In this document: positions 1 to 10,310 of the stretch, piece after piece
How the letters are laid out: each line of letters opens with the position of its first letter
Position numbering within the stretch: position 1 is the first letter of the stretch
NCBI GenBank assembly: GCA_007922225.1
Contig: ML680098.1
Location: 1,922,001 to 1,986,000, forward strand
Reading direction: 5' to 3'
From: Emydura subglobosa
Taxonomy: Eukaryota; Chordata; Testudines; Chelidae
Length of the DNA: 64,000 nucleotides
Position numbers and translations under genes: made by a program
Notes under the pieces: model-generated
What the model was told of the DNA's origin: nothing
Seen by the model: only the letters and a program-made list of their open reading frames with translations
Databases searched by the model: none

Positions 1-24
1 TCATAGGATTACTTCAGCCTTTTT

Positions 25-26
<2 letters not shown>

Positions 27-66
<40 letters not shown>
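27..66. repeat. (AC)n dinucleotide microsatellite
   Basis: An uninterrupted AC run of about 20 units. Long pure dinucleotide runs are usually length-polymorphic. The long open frame crossing it on the minus strand is only a read-through of the repeat. Confidence 0.97.
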
Positions 67-68
<2 letters not shown>

Positions 69-96
69 ATTGTGGTAAACAGCCAGCTCCACCCTA

Positions 97-580
97 GTGG
101 GTCTCACACTTCTGCCCCTTGTAGTGGGCCAGGGAGGCCCCATCTTCCCAGGGAGGTACCTTGCTGTGGCTCCCTCCTGCCGGGTGGGGCCAAGGGTTCT
201 CCCCTTCTCCATTCCTCTGGCTAGAGAGAAGCACCATCTCCTAGCCCAGGGGAAGTTTCTCCTCCAACTGCCACAAACCTTCTGGCAGCTTCCTTTGCCC
301 CCCCCTTTAGGGAAGGCAGGGTTTACGTACACCTGGAGTCACCCTTCATTGGGTCCAAGTGACTCTAATTGCCCTGCAGTACTCTCTCCTCTGCTTGCAG
401 AAGAAAGGGCTTTTGGCATTCTTGGGCTCACACCCAAGCCCTGGTATACCCTTTTGTGGCCATCTGGCCTGACTTACCACAATATGTATAATGTGTCTGG
501 CCTTCAACTGTGCAGAGAAAAGCCAGAAGACTTGATCCCTAAAGGTTCAAAAAACAGAAGGCAAATAAAGATGCTGTCCC
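97..580 (-). other. GC-rich stretch, possible LTR or ERV-derived repeat
   Basis: This stretch is much richer in C and G than its surroundings and full of short pyrimidine-rich words. It directly abuts the LTR-like block that starts at 581. Its layout (C-rich lead, then GGTATACCCTTTTG near 443-456, then a CTGACTTACC-like segment) loosely resembles the minus-strand LTR at 27681-28324, but I could not align the two convincingly. The plus-strand open frame of about 160 codons here has no recognisable domain and I do not regard it as a gene. Sequence identity to known turtle LTRs is untested. Confidence 0.3.
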
Positions 581-1490
581 TGTGACACTGGCAGACCAGG
601 TGCCAGCTCATGCAAAGGTTCACAGGCCTCAACTGAATACTGATGAATACAGAGCTGAACTCAGTTTGTGTAACTCACCAGGCAGAAGAGAGAGAGATTA
701 ATAGTGTAAAGTGCTGATCGCCAACGGAAGATGTTATGTCTGGACGACAAGGAAGTCTCATCGACACCAGACAGATTAGAGTGAAACATTAAAGAGGACA
801 AAAGACTGTTATTTACTTCCTCCTATCCCCCATGAAGATGAATCTTGCAAGGAATTCCTCGCATCAGCTGAGTTTGCGTCTCAAAGCGGAAGGGGAAAGG
901 GAACAAGGAGGAACTGTATCTTTATGCTGCTTGGCGTCTGGGGGTGCGGAGCAAGGATTATTAGGTATAAGAAAAGATCCCCAATGCTTAGCCTGGGTTA
1001 GCCCTAAAGGACATATAGAGCTTGCTTATCATAGCAGCTTTTAGTAGCTTGGAAACTTAAAATTATAACTCATTTGTGTATGTATGCTTAGCTGCTTTAA
1101 CCTGGTAAATAATGCTTTCATTTCTTTTTCTTTTGTAATATATCTTTAGATAGTTTATTATAGGACTGGCTACAAGCCTTGTCTTTGGTGTGAGATCTAA
1201 AGTGCAATTGGCTGGTCCTTTGGGACTGGAAGTCACCTGACTATTGCTGTAACCCTTGGTGTAAGGGACCATCTATCACAAAGGTACTGTCACCTGGGTG
1301 GCAAAACAGATCGAAGTACCCAAGGGGACTGTCTGTGCCTCTGTGTTAAAGCTGTTATAGTGCCTGAGGAATTTACATTTGATAATTGGTTGATGAAATC
1401 TAAGTATAGAACTCACAACCAGTTTGGGGTTTGTGCCCTGGTTCTTTCAGTTTGCCCTGAGGTTTGTACACATGCTGTTTGACAGCCCTG
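581..1490 (+). mobile_element. LTR-like repeat, copy 1 (same family as 28411-29557)
   Basis: It starts with TGTGACACTGGCAGACCAGG and aligns over about 900 bp, in the same order and orientation, with 28411-29557. Shared words include CTTAGCCTGGGTTAG, GGACTGGCTACAAGCCTTGT against GGATTGGCTACAGGCTTTGT, and CCATCTATCACA. Identity by eye is about 75-80 percent, so both copies are old. The TG start suits a long terminal repeat. Where this copy ends is unclear: alignment fades near 1480-1490, while the second copy runs about 30 bp further to a CA end. No gag, pol or env sequence follows, so this is probably a solo LTR or a truncated one. Confidence 0.65.
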
Positions 1491-1691
1491 GCCTCCCAAA
1501 AACATTTTCCCTCTCCCAAATTCCTGATTTGTTAGTCAATCTTATGATTTCTATGGGCCTTGATTCGTGCTTTCTGAAATATGGGGCTGGCATGCCTGCC
1601 ATTCTCTCAATAAAATAAAGAATTCAACCTGCGTGCCCTGAAGACTTGACACCTTTCACCAGAGCCGAATTCCTTTAGGGTGACTATTACA
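1491..1691. other. Anonymous sequence between an LTR and a MITE
   Basis: It holds an AATAAAATAAAG stretch near 1609, which could be the polyadenylation region of the preceding LTR or chance. Nothing else is recognisable. Confidence 0.4.
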
Positions 1692-1978
1692 CTAAGCCCT
1701 GGTCTACACTGACCTGGCAATTCGGTGGCATTCGATGGGAGTTACGCAAGCTACACTGTGTAGCTTGAGTAACTCCCATCAACTACTGTGCTTCCCTTCT
1801 GTGTGGCGTCTTCACTGCACCGCGCCAACGGGAACCAGCGCTACGCTACTTGAGAGGGTGGTTTACCAGTGTCGACTTCTGGATCGATTGAGCGGGTCTT
1901 CACTGACCGCTCAATCGATCCAGATGGGTCAATCTGATGGCAGCGACTTTGCCGCGGTCAGTATAGACGTACCCTAAG
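1692..1978. mobile_element. Non-autonomous DNA transposon (MITE) with two nested hairpins
   Basis: The ends are inverted: CTAAGCCCTGGTCTACACTGA at the left against the reverse complement of TCAGTATAGACGTACCCTAAG at the right, about 16 of 23 matching over the full terminus. The TACGTCTA-type end is shared with several other short elements in this window. Inside are two strong palindromes: 1734-1756 with 1758-1780 (23-bp arms, one mismatch, one-base centre) and 1879-1895 with 1907-1923 (17-bp perfect arms, 11-base loop). It encodes no protein. The end type suggests a hAT-like element, but no convincing 8-bp target duplication was found. Confidence 0.7.
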
Positions 1979-2210
1979 ACATGTAAGTGGCGGGGGAAGG
2001 GTTGGTTACATATTTGTTTTAATTTGAAGAGTGCTGAGCCTTTCAGGCTAAACATAGTTGCTGCTAAGAATTTTTTGCAAAACATCCTTGTGTCTCCTAG
2101 GAAAATACATGCCAGGAAAGCTGGCAATTTGGCCCAAATTTTTGGCAGACCCTTGATTGCCTCCTGAAGAGCAGAGTTTGCATTATAAATATATATATAT
2201 TATGATTATT

Positions 2211-2268
2211 GGGCCCAATCCTGCCAAAGCTCGGAGCACCTATTAACATCAAGGCCAGGATTGGGCCC
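2211..2268. repeat. Perfect 13-bp inverted repeat with 32-base loop
   Basis: GGGCCCAATCCTG at 2211-2223 is exactly mirrored as CAGGATTGGGCCC at 2256-2268. It is preceded by a short (AT)n tract at about 2188-2202. 'GGGCCCAATCCTGC' words begin and end an old palindromic repeat type seen elsewhere in the window (for example at 45390), so this may be a compact copy. Confidence 0.85.
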
Positions 2269-4184
2269 ATTATTCGTCAAAGAAAAAAGTTACCATTTTG
2301 ATTAAAACACAGACAATTCCTATAAACCGACAATCAAGCCTTACATGATTGGCCAAGAGTTCCCATTGCAGAGAACTCAGGCATCCTGAATCCCAGTCCA
2401 TGGGTCTAACCACTCATCACATTTCCTTTGTCACGATCAGACCACTAGTGGGTTGGAAAACAGAATTTCCACTCCCGGGCAATTCTGACATTCTGAAATC
2501 TGTTTTTGTTCTGAATCTGAATGAAAGGTGAACATGTAAAAATTTCTCAGCAAAGGTAAACTCTGAAAAAAATCCATCTAGATAATGTCACAATTATATA
2601 AATATGATAATAAATATTTAAACAATTCAAAATGGAATATAGCAAAATGAAAAAGTCAAAACAAAACATTCTTTCCTTATTGTAATGAGCGTTTAAATGA
2701 TTCATTTAGATTTTCTTCCACTGACAATTGTGTGGAAATAGACATGTTCCTAAAAAATGTTTAGATTAACAAAACTACCTTTTCCAACAAATCATTTTCC
2801 TGTAGAATATGTACTTTTGGGCCAAAACCAGTTCTATTTGATACCACTGCATACCCACTCTGTGTTTACTTTGCACTGGGGGTAAATGACTGCATAAGGG
2901 GAAAAGGAATAATATATCCGGTGCTCTGGATTTATACCTGTGTAAAATGAGAGCAGAAGTCTAATGTATGTGTTCAACACATTTGCTTACAGATATCTGC
3001 AAGCTGTAGGCATTTCAAGATGTCCAACTTCTTTAAATATGGGTTAGGCAGAATATGAACATTTGAAAAGCTGGAGCTTGCACTGGAGTAGAAAAGCCAG
3101 CCTCACTACAAAGAAATTCATGTGCCTCTTTAATTACCCTTCTTCACCTATAGGTGGATTTTTCACTCAAGCGGTTTTAGAAATGAGGATGTTAGCCTGG
3201 GAAGAGATTTCTGTGTTTGTCTTTGCACAGCCGACGCTGGCTCTGTTATGTGGCTTGAGTTTCTGATTCTAATGATTTCCTCAGTTCATTCTGTTTTTAT
3301 ACCTCAGGGAAGGAAGAGGTGATCCTCTTGAAATTCATATAATTGCTTTTTATTAAACCTCACTCAAGAATAAGATGATGGCTTTCTTTATGATGTTGTT
3401 CATCACGATGGCATTTTAAAATTTGCTTTTATATCAGAAGGAGTTTAGTGAGCCAAAGATCTAATTCAAGGATTTTAGCACAGATGGGGAGAACTGGGAG
3501 TTGGGTTTTGTGTGTTTTCTTTTGCATTCCAAATCTTCTGTAAGAGGGACACCCATCACTACCCCCTTTGGTATATCTATAGCCTTGCTTCTTCCCAGGC
3601 CCCACCAGCCACGCTTTTTTGCCATTTGTAGAATGATTTACACACATATTAGGAGCTGGCTTTGCCTGTCTGCACGGGTAAGTGCCACTGTACTCCCTTG
3701 CACTGGCTGTCTGTATCACACAGCCTCAGCAGAGGTGCTACTCCCCACTCCTGTGCAGACAGGACAGGGACTGCCTCACCCAACTCTGTGCCATCACACC
3801 AAGGAGCAGGGGAATGTATGATGTGCCAGGTGGGATGCCAACGTATTTAAAAAATAAGGGACTTTTCTTACCATCCCCGCTCCACCCTCCTCTCGATAAG
3901 AATATCATCATTCATAATAAATAAGAAGCAGTACTCGCCTACATTCACCAGGGGGTATTTCTTGCTGCTTTTTGCAGCACTCAGCAACTCCCAATCTCGT
4001 TGTACAGAGATGAAAAAAATAAGGGAAATCCCTTGTAACAAGGGACTGTTGGCAACCCTAACAAGTGGGAACCCAGAGGCAGATTGTGACTGACTTACAC
4101 TCTACTTCCCATGCAACTCAACAGTAGGCTGCCCCTTTCTTGGGGCTCATGGAAAAGCCATGATTGAGCTCTAAGTAATTAATC
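2269..4184. other. Anonymous AT-rich intergenic or intronic sequence
   Basis: I see no gene, no recognisable repeat boundary and no RNA gene. The overlapping open frames at about 3429-3924 (60-106 codons) on both strands have no domain, no splice context and no codon bias I can detect. Confidence 0.5.
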
Positions 4185-4330
4185 CTCAACTGTCCTCTGA
4201 GGTTGGTAAATATTATCCCCATTTTACATATGGGAAACTGATGTAGAGAAGCAACGTAACTAGCCCTAGGTCACTCAGCAAGTCAATGGCAGAGCCAAGA
4301 TTAAACACTCCATACTCCTACCACCAGACC
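4185..4330 (-). mobile_element. MIR/CORE-type SINE fragment
   Basis: Read on the minus strand it gives the typical MIR order: a word like TGACTTGCTGAGTGACC, then CATCAGTTTCCC, then TGTAAAATGGGGATAATA (plus strand TATTATCCCCATTTTACATA near 4211). These are diagnostic of the central and 3' part of MIR-like SINEs, which are tRNA-derived and mobilised by L2/CR1-type LINEs. Divergence shows it is ancient. Confidence 0.8.
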
Positions 4331-4347
4331 ATGACTTAAAAAAGGAT

Positions 4348-4592
4348 CTAAGGCACATCTACACTACAGCAGCACAGCTGCTCCGATGCAGCTGGGCCGC
4401 TATAGCACTTGTGGTAGAGATGCTCTAAGCTGACAGGAGAGAGGTCTCCTGCCAAAGCTGTCCCACCGACACAGCGCTATCTACACTGCCACTTAGGTCG
4501 GTATATCTTATGTCACTCACAGGGTGGATTTTTCACCCCCCTGAGCGATGTAAATTATACCAAAGTAAACTGTAGTGTAGACACGGTCTAAG
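4348..4592 (+). mobile_element. MITE, same family as 36238-36514
   Basis: The inverted ends are CTAAGGCACATCTACACTAC and the reverse complement of TAGTGTAGACACGGTCTAAG. The internal block around 4518-4560 (CACAGGGTGGATTTTTCACC, then CCTGAGCGATGTAAATTATA) is found reverse-complemented at 36285-36345, so the two are copies of one family in opposite orientation. It is about 245 bp long with no coding capacity. Termini of this type suggest hAT-related mobilisation in trans. Confidence 0.8.
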
Positions 4593-4682
4593 CTACCTTC
4601 TTCTTCACTTATGAAGCAATCACCACACCATCTAGCTGTGCATAGATTATGAATTACACTGAGCTCTATCCAACCAGACAGA

Positions 4683-4755
4683 CAGACAAAGACATGGTGG
4701 GTGAAATATCTTTTATTGGGTCAGTTTCTGTTGGTGAAAGACATTTTCCAGCCAC
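4683..4755 (-). mobile_element. 3' tail of a Penelope-like element
   Basis: The plus-strand words ATGGTGGGTGAAATATCTTT and TATTGGGTCAGTTTCTGTTG are the reverse complement of the tail at 22660-22715 (ATTGGTCCAATAAAAGATAT, CCTCACCCACCTTGTCTCT). The same tail therefore occurs twice in the window, here alone and there behind a degraded GIY-YIG coding remnant. A severely 5'-truncated insertion is the simplest reading. Confidence 0.7.
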
Positions 4756-4934
4756 TTTCTATTCTTTGCAAACCTCAAACATCTGCAAGCCCCTCAAAAG
4801 CAGGTTTTCAGAGTATTGTAGCACCTCCACTGCAACCAAGAGTGCAGGAAGATGAAAGTTTTCCCATTAGCTTTGTTCCCCATTAGTATTCATCTTCAGT
4901 ATAGGCCTGAACTTCAAAGCATGTTCCATTTAGG

Positions 4935-5900
4935 TTGAAGGTGAATGTCCTTGTGTGCATCGTAGAGGAAAAATAGAAAGAGGCTACCATGGTTCCATCA
5001 GGAACACTTTAATTACCTGCAAATCAAAAAGGAATCCTACAAAAAGTGGAAGCATGGACGAATTGCTAAGGAGGAGCACAAAAGCACTAGTGTGTAGGAA
5101 CAAAATCAGAAAGGCTGAGGCACAAAATGAGTTACATCCAGCAAGGGGCTTAAAAGGCAGGGAGAAGAGGTTCTATAAATACATTAGGAGCAGCAGAAAG
5201 ATGAAGGAGAGTGTAGGTCTTCTACTTAGTGGGAACAAGAACTAATAACTGATGACATCAAAATGGCAGAGGAGTTGAAAGCCTACTTTGCATCAGTCTC
5301 CGCTGAAAAGGAGAACGGTGACTAGTTACTCAACCAATTTGATACCCACAAGGAGGAAGGAATGTAAGCCAAAATAGGGGGAGAACAGGCTAAAGACTAT
5401 TTAGATAAGTATTCAAATTGGCAGGGGCTGATGAACTTCCTGAAGCAATCTTGGAACTGATAGCAGTTATCTCAGAGAACTCCTGGAGGACACGCGAGGC
5501 CCAGAGGACTGGAGAAGGGCAGGCATTTTACCTATCTTTAAGCACGTGAACGATAGACCAGTCAGCCTAACTTCGATACCTGAAAGATACTGGAGCAAGC
5601 TCTTAAACAATCCATTTGTAAGCACCTAGAGGATAACAGCGTTAAGAGACTAGCCAGCATGGATTTGTCAAGAACAAGTCATGCCAAACTAACCTAATTT
5701 CCTTCTTTGACAGGGTTACGGGTCTAGCGGACAGGGAGAAGCCGTAGACATGAGATACCTTGATTTTAATAAGGTTTTTGACACTATCCCAAACTAGGGA
5801 AATGCGGTCCAGATGAAGTGACTATAAGGCCAGTGCACAACTGGTTGAAAGACCGTACTCCAACAGTAGTTATCAATGGTTTGCCGTCAAACCAGGCGAG
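4935..5900 (+). mobile_element. CR1 LINE fragment, ORF2 linker and reverse transcriptase
   Basis: This is part of CR1 ORF2, the endonuclease/reverse-transcriptase protein that copies the LINE by target-primed reverse transcription. The frame at 4955-5245 contains [14 protein letters not shown] and [18 protein letters not shown], the conserved segment between endonuclease and RT. At 5756-5794 the translation YLDFNKVFDTIPN is the RT motif carrying the first catalytic aspartate, followed by a WLKDRTPTVVING segment near 5840-5880. Stops and frameshifts break it repeatedly, and the catalytic YADD region and 3' end are missing. It stops at 5900, where a minus-strand LTR-like block starts. It is a dead, ancient copy. 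Confidence 0.9.
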
Positions 5901-6720
5901 TGTTAGGATGCTTCCCAGGAGTACCCAGAGCTGTGAGGCACCTCACCTCCAGCTGCCCTCAGCTTAGTGTGAAAAAATCTCGTCCAGGCCTGCTACAGAT
6001 CATTTCCCTGACACCACCAGCCTCTGGCAGCACAAGCACGGCCTTCCAAGCCTCCGCGAACCTCACTCTTGCTGTGCAGATTAGTGATAAGCACACACCA
6101 ACCCGGGTCCCCGGAGCATCTCTTTGGACTGCTCAGCCCCTGTTCCACTGAACACTCATAGAGCTCTTAAATCTACTATTGCCAAAGAAATAGTACTCAT
6201 CAACTTGTAAGATTCAACTCAGGATCACCACTTTACTTAACACAGCACTAATCATATAGATATAGTGAAAACTAAGTTTATTATTGAAGAACAGAGATTT
6301 AAGTGATAGTGAAAATGTTGGCAACAACTATGTAAAATAAAGTCATAACATACTTTCTAGAAAATAAATGTATCTAACAAGGCATTCCCCTGTTTTCTAC
6401 AAGACAGCTTACCCAAAGTCCTTTCCCCAGCATTTTCAACCAGTGTGGCTGAGACAGCAGAAGATCTAGCCCCTTGGCAGCTGGTCTTCACTGACTGAAG
6501 GAATCAGGCTGTACCTCTATGCCCCTTAATTATAACCCCAAAAGTTCATTGTCCTTACTTGTAAACAGGGATTCTCCACACCTGATTTACTTCCTGTAAA
6601 TTTCCTCTTTGAAGATTTCACAATCCTTCCTTAGCACTCGGCTCAGACTGTAAATGAAGGCCTACTGTGAACCATTCAATACATAATTTACATGTAAATA
6701 GACAGATAAACATTTCTTGC
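5901..6720 (-). mobile_element. LTR-like block abutting the CR1 fragment
   Basis: On the plus strand it begins TGTTAGGATGCTTCC immediately after CR1 sequence, so on the minus strand it ends ...CCTAACA, as an LTR should. The minus strand carries AATAATAAACTTAG around 6270-6285, a polyadenylation-type region resembling that of the LTR at 58145-58847 (TATAATAAACC). The distal (5') boundary is not visible; 6720 is where the character of the sequence changes. No CR1 continuation was found beyond it, so either the CR1 was already truncated or DNA was lost at insertion. Confidence 0.5.
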
Positions 6721-8859
6721 CCAAAACAATAAACTGCACAACTAGTTCAAAATGCCCAAATTTAGCTCAGTGAGCTTCAGTCCTTGACCAGTGCTTAGCA
6801 TGTTTTCATGTGGCAGTTGAATTCCATGTGGAGAGGGGAGTATGTAGTTTGTGCCAGTTCTCTGGTCAATGTAATAGGAAGAGAAGCAGGACACAGACCA
6901 TTCACTTGTGTTTAAAGAGGAGCACCACAAGGAAAAAAAATGTTATTCAACAGTTACGAATATTGTATGGAACACAGCAATATGTATGTGCACTACTACC
7001 ATCTGTTGGATGGACTCAGTACCGCTCAATTGTGTTAGAGGCCCTATACTGCTGATGGCTATTGAATATTCTTCTTTCAACTTAAAAGGGTAGACCTTAT
7101 GTTTCTAAGCACAAAGATTCTAGTTCTGCTTCTGCTGACTCTTTGAAGTTCTAAGCATCCAGTGTAGTTGCAATCATGAAGTTCCTAGAGGCTCACAGAT
7201 TTGTTAAAATAAGCCAAGTGAGATTGATGAAAGATTATGTTCCTACCAGAGTGTTGAATATGTTAAAGACTCTAGGGAATCTTTTGAGGCCTGTATGATT
7301 TGGGAATTCAGTAACATCTTGAGCTCACACTCAGAAGGATTCCAGAGAGGGGCATCCTTGGGAAATAGCTTCACAGAGTCACAGGCTCCATCTCCAGATC
7401 TCTTGAGATTACATCATGCAAGAATGAAGAACTGCTGTTTGCAGCTGCCTCATCAGGATGCAGGGCAGCAGTTGTCGATTATTTAAGGCCTTAAATATGA
7501 ATAGCTCTTGAGTAACACTCACTGGATAACAGGCAAGTAGTACAGTTGGAACACAGGTGCCATGGACACTCACAGATGAAGGCCCTTAAGTCATGAAACC
7601 ACTTCCAACAGCTATCTGCAACCTGTAATTTGTGTCAGAGGTATGCTGCTTTAACACTTGTAACCAGGCATTGGCATCACATAGAAAGACTGAAGACAAG
7701 GGACTTGGTTCTGGCAGGTACAAGGTGGCAGACAAGGAAGAATTTCTTTATGTAACAACAGCTACTCCAGCATCCTCCTCTTTGACTTCCCTTGAGAGAT
7801 GGGGAAACTATTTCGTACCACATATAGGTATGTTACTTGCTTTCAGTTGTCTCCCATCATATATATCAATAGCAAAAGGAGAAACCCAGTGATACATTTC
7901 TATTATGGTAGCACCCAAAGGCCCTATTGAGATTGAAGCCCTATAATGCTGGCCACTATATAAAACACCAAAGAGAGAGAACCCTTGATGAGAACGGCTT
8001 ACACTGTAAAGACCTCACCTGTCTACCCATTGCTCCTCAGATTCATCAAGATGACACCCAAACCCTTCACCATGTTCCTTACATTATTTATTTGATGTTG
8101 TACTGTGTGCACTTACAGTTAGTGAAGTGAACTGACAAATAGAACTGCTGCAGCCAAGATCAGACGCCAAAAAGAGGAGGAGAATAAATGTAAACAGTGC
8201 AGTGAAAGAACATGACTAGAAAACACAGTGCTAAATGGGATAGTTTAAAGATCTTAGCCGGGGATATGTTTGCATTTCCATAAGAACAACACAGGTGTTT
8301 GCCAGCAGAGATCTCATGAGCATCCACTTGGTAATCTGTTTTCCCAGATGAACGTGTCTAGGACACCCTAGTCTTAAATAGCTTAGTACTAATGAAAGGA
8401 ACCTTCAGAGAGACTTGGACTTTCACATCATGTAATAAATTCCTTGGGTATGTGGAACATGTAGAAAACTGCTAGGTATCTTTCAACTTGAGAACTGACT
8501 GGAATAGTCTCTACAAAGTAGACATTTCTTAAACCCATGATAACTTCTTAATTTCAAATCCAAGAGACCAATATATGGAGAGAACTACCCCCTCCCCCCC
8601 CCACACACACAACCCCACCCCAAGTGTTGAGAATCTCTATTCTTTGTCTTATATAGAGAGTTTCTTTGGGGTAAGTGTTACATTTCTGTGTCTCAGACAT
8701 TTGCTACAAATTAAAAATCGTCTTTGCCAATGTTTTTTGGTTAAAATCCTTTAGAACCAACAGAAGCTATGAGATTTGATTAATACAGAAATTGTACACA
8801 AGACAAAAGGCAAGGAAATCTCTGCTTTGAGTTGAAATGTTTTGCATGTTATTCTGATG
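6721..8859. other. Anonymous sequence
   Basis: I see no recognised element. An open frame at 7632-7892 (86 codons) and one at 7927-8130 lack domains and are probably chance. There is a C-rich and CA-rich tract at 8590-8615. Confidence 0.45.
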
Positions 8860-9068
8860 TGATATAATGGGTAAAGCCCTGGACCCCTAACCTGCTGCAA
8901 GGCCTTGGATAAGTCATTTCCCCTCTCTATGCCACTATTTCCCCTCCACTTAGACTACAAACAATTTGGGGTAGGGACGGTTATTTACTGTGTGTTTGTA
9001 CAGCACCTAGCACAATGAGCACTCGGTTGGGGCATCTAGGTGATACTGTAATAGACAACTAAATAATA
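8860..9068 (+). mobile_element. tRNA-derived SINE (MIR/CORE-like, sauropsid type)
   Basis: It shows the order GGTAAAGCCCTGGACCCCTA, then AAGTCATTTCCCCTCTCTAT, then TTGGGGTAGGGACGGTTATT, then GTGTTTGTACAGCACCTAGC and GTTGGGGCATCTAGGTGATA. This matches 26137-26405 and 32708-32970 in the same order. The 5' part is MIR-like; the 3' part is a LINE-derived tail typical of turtle SINEs. Confidence 0.8.
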
Positions 9069-9071
9069 AGC

Positions 9072-9165
9072 AGAATAGAATCACAGAATCATAGAAACAG
9101 AGCTGAAAGGGACCTTGAGAGGAGAGGTCACCCAGCCCCATGCGCTGAGTAAGGCCAAGTAAATC
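9072..9165 (-). mobile_element. CR1 LINE 3' end, short
   Basis: GAATCACAGAATCATAGAAA on the plus strand is the reverse complement of the CR1 terminal repeat of ATTCTRTGATT type. It is followed by GAAAGGGACCTTGAGAGG, the reversed CR1 3' untranslated region. The severe 5' truncation is typical of CR1. Confidence 0.85.
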
Positions 9166-9869
9166 TAAGCTTTCCCTGACAGGAGTTTAGTTTTGAGATG
9201 CAGGCTCTGTTTCTCCCAATATGCAGAGAAACAGTTTAGGATAACAAGTGAAGAATGATATCATTTCTACTTGCTCTTGAAGGGGGAATTTAAGGAGGCA
9301 GAATATAATTACCCAACCTGGAATTTGGCCAGGACATTGGGACTATCATTTGCCATGTGAATCATCAATAACTATGGCAAAAAGCTATAGATTTAACACC
9401 ACAAGGTAAATATTCACTCTGATCAAGGAATATGCTCTTTGCAGAACATGTGGATGAAGTCATATAATTGAAAGTTATCTGAACTGTGATTGTGCATGAG
9501 CATTATTCTTACATAGCCATACTCCAGCACCAACATGAATAATTTAATTACATTGTTACATTCATGCCCTGCCTGTATTTAATAATGGGGTTCTGTGACA
9601 TTTCTTTATCTCCTGGCATTGGATAACATCATATGTAACTGCTGGAATTAGCACAGATTTCTGAGCATGATGGCCTGTTTTGGGCGCTACATAGATGTAA
9701 TGAGGCAATCAAAGCTTCCAAACAATATAAGATTTGAAAAATGGAGTGTGGATAACTCCAGAAGTGAGGAGCTGTTCTTAAGATTTCATGGAGACCAGGC
9801 TGTTTGTCCCTTTAACAAATACAGTATCATCCGTCTTGTTTTCTGTCACTCCCCTAAGTACTGCCCCAA
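9166..9869. other. Anonymous sequence
   Basis: No recognised feature. The 90-codon frame at 9667-9939 runs into the SINE that follows and shows no domain. Confidence 0.45.
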
Positions 9870-10015
9870 AAGCAATAAAAATTCTTTGCACCTGCATTAT
9901 GCCTTTCATGCACTGAGCTTACAAACATTAATGAATTGAGCCTCGTAACACTCCTGAGTGACAAGATAAAAGATATACAGTGATGATTACACCTACTATA
10001 GAAATGCAGCAGGTG
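9870..10015 (-). mobile_element. SINE fragment (MIR/CORE-like tail)
   Basis: Words such as ATGCACTGAGCTTACAAACA and TTAATGAATTGAGCCTCGTA followed by AACACTCCTGAGTG match the reversed tail of the sauropsid MIR-like SINE (a 'CACTTTACAAACATTAATGAATTAAGCCTCACAACACCCCTG' type segment as generally known). The same edge reappears at the window's right end. Confidence 0.65.
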
Positions 10016-10134
10016 TTTAACAGCACACAGCAACAACACAGATTGAGCAGTACTGTGGTCTTATGAAACACTAAAAGGTGAAAGTAGGTGAGAATTCAAT
10101 TACTGATTTAACAATTATCCACGACACTGGGCCT

Positions 10135-10310
10135 GAAACCTCAAGCCTTACGAAAAGTGCCCTTTGATAATTAGGGCACAGGTCATCAGAGCACTTAAGC
10201 ATGATTTAAATCCCTCCCTGTCCAGTTTATATTTAAAAGCAGTATACGTAAGCATACGCATATGCTTAAGTGCTTTGCTAGCTAGAGATGGTTTGTTGAA
10301 TTAGGGCTGT
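10135..10310. repeat. Old palindromic interspersed repeat (AAGCACTTAAGCAT type)
   Basis: AGCACTTAAGCAT at 10190-10202 is perfectly mirrored by ATGCTTAAGTGCT at 10262-10274, and flanking words include GGGCCTGAAACCTCAAG and GTTGAATTAGGGC. Related but more decayed copies lie at 15175-15300, 33955-34030 and 45390-45495. It encodes nothing. The symmetry suggests a hairpin-forming MITE or an ancient SINE, unassigned. Confidence 0.65.

Noticed and set aside
97..585. Open frame of 162 codons at the left edge
   Set aside because: GC-rich, overlaps the start of an LTR-like block, no domain; more likely repeat-derived.
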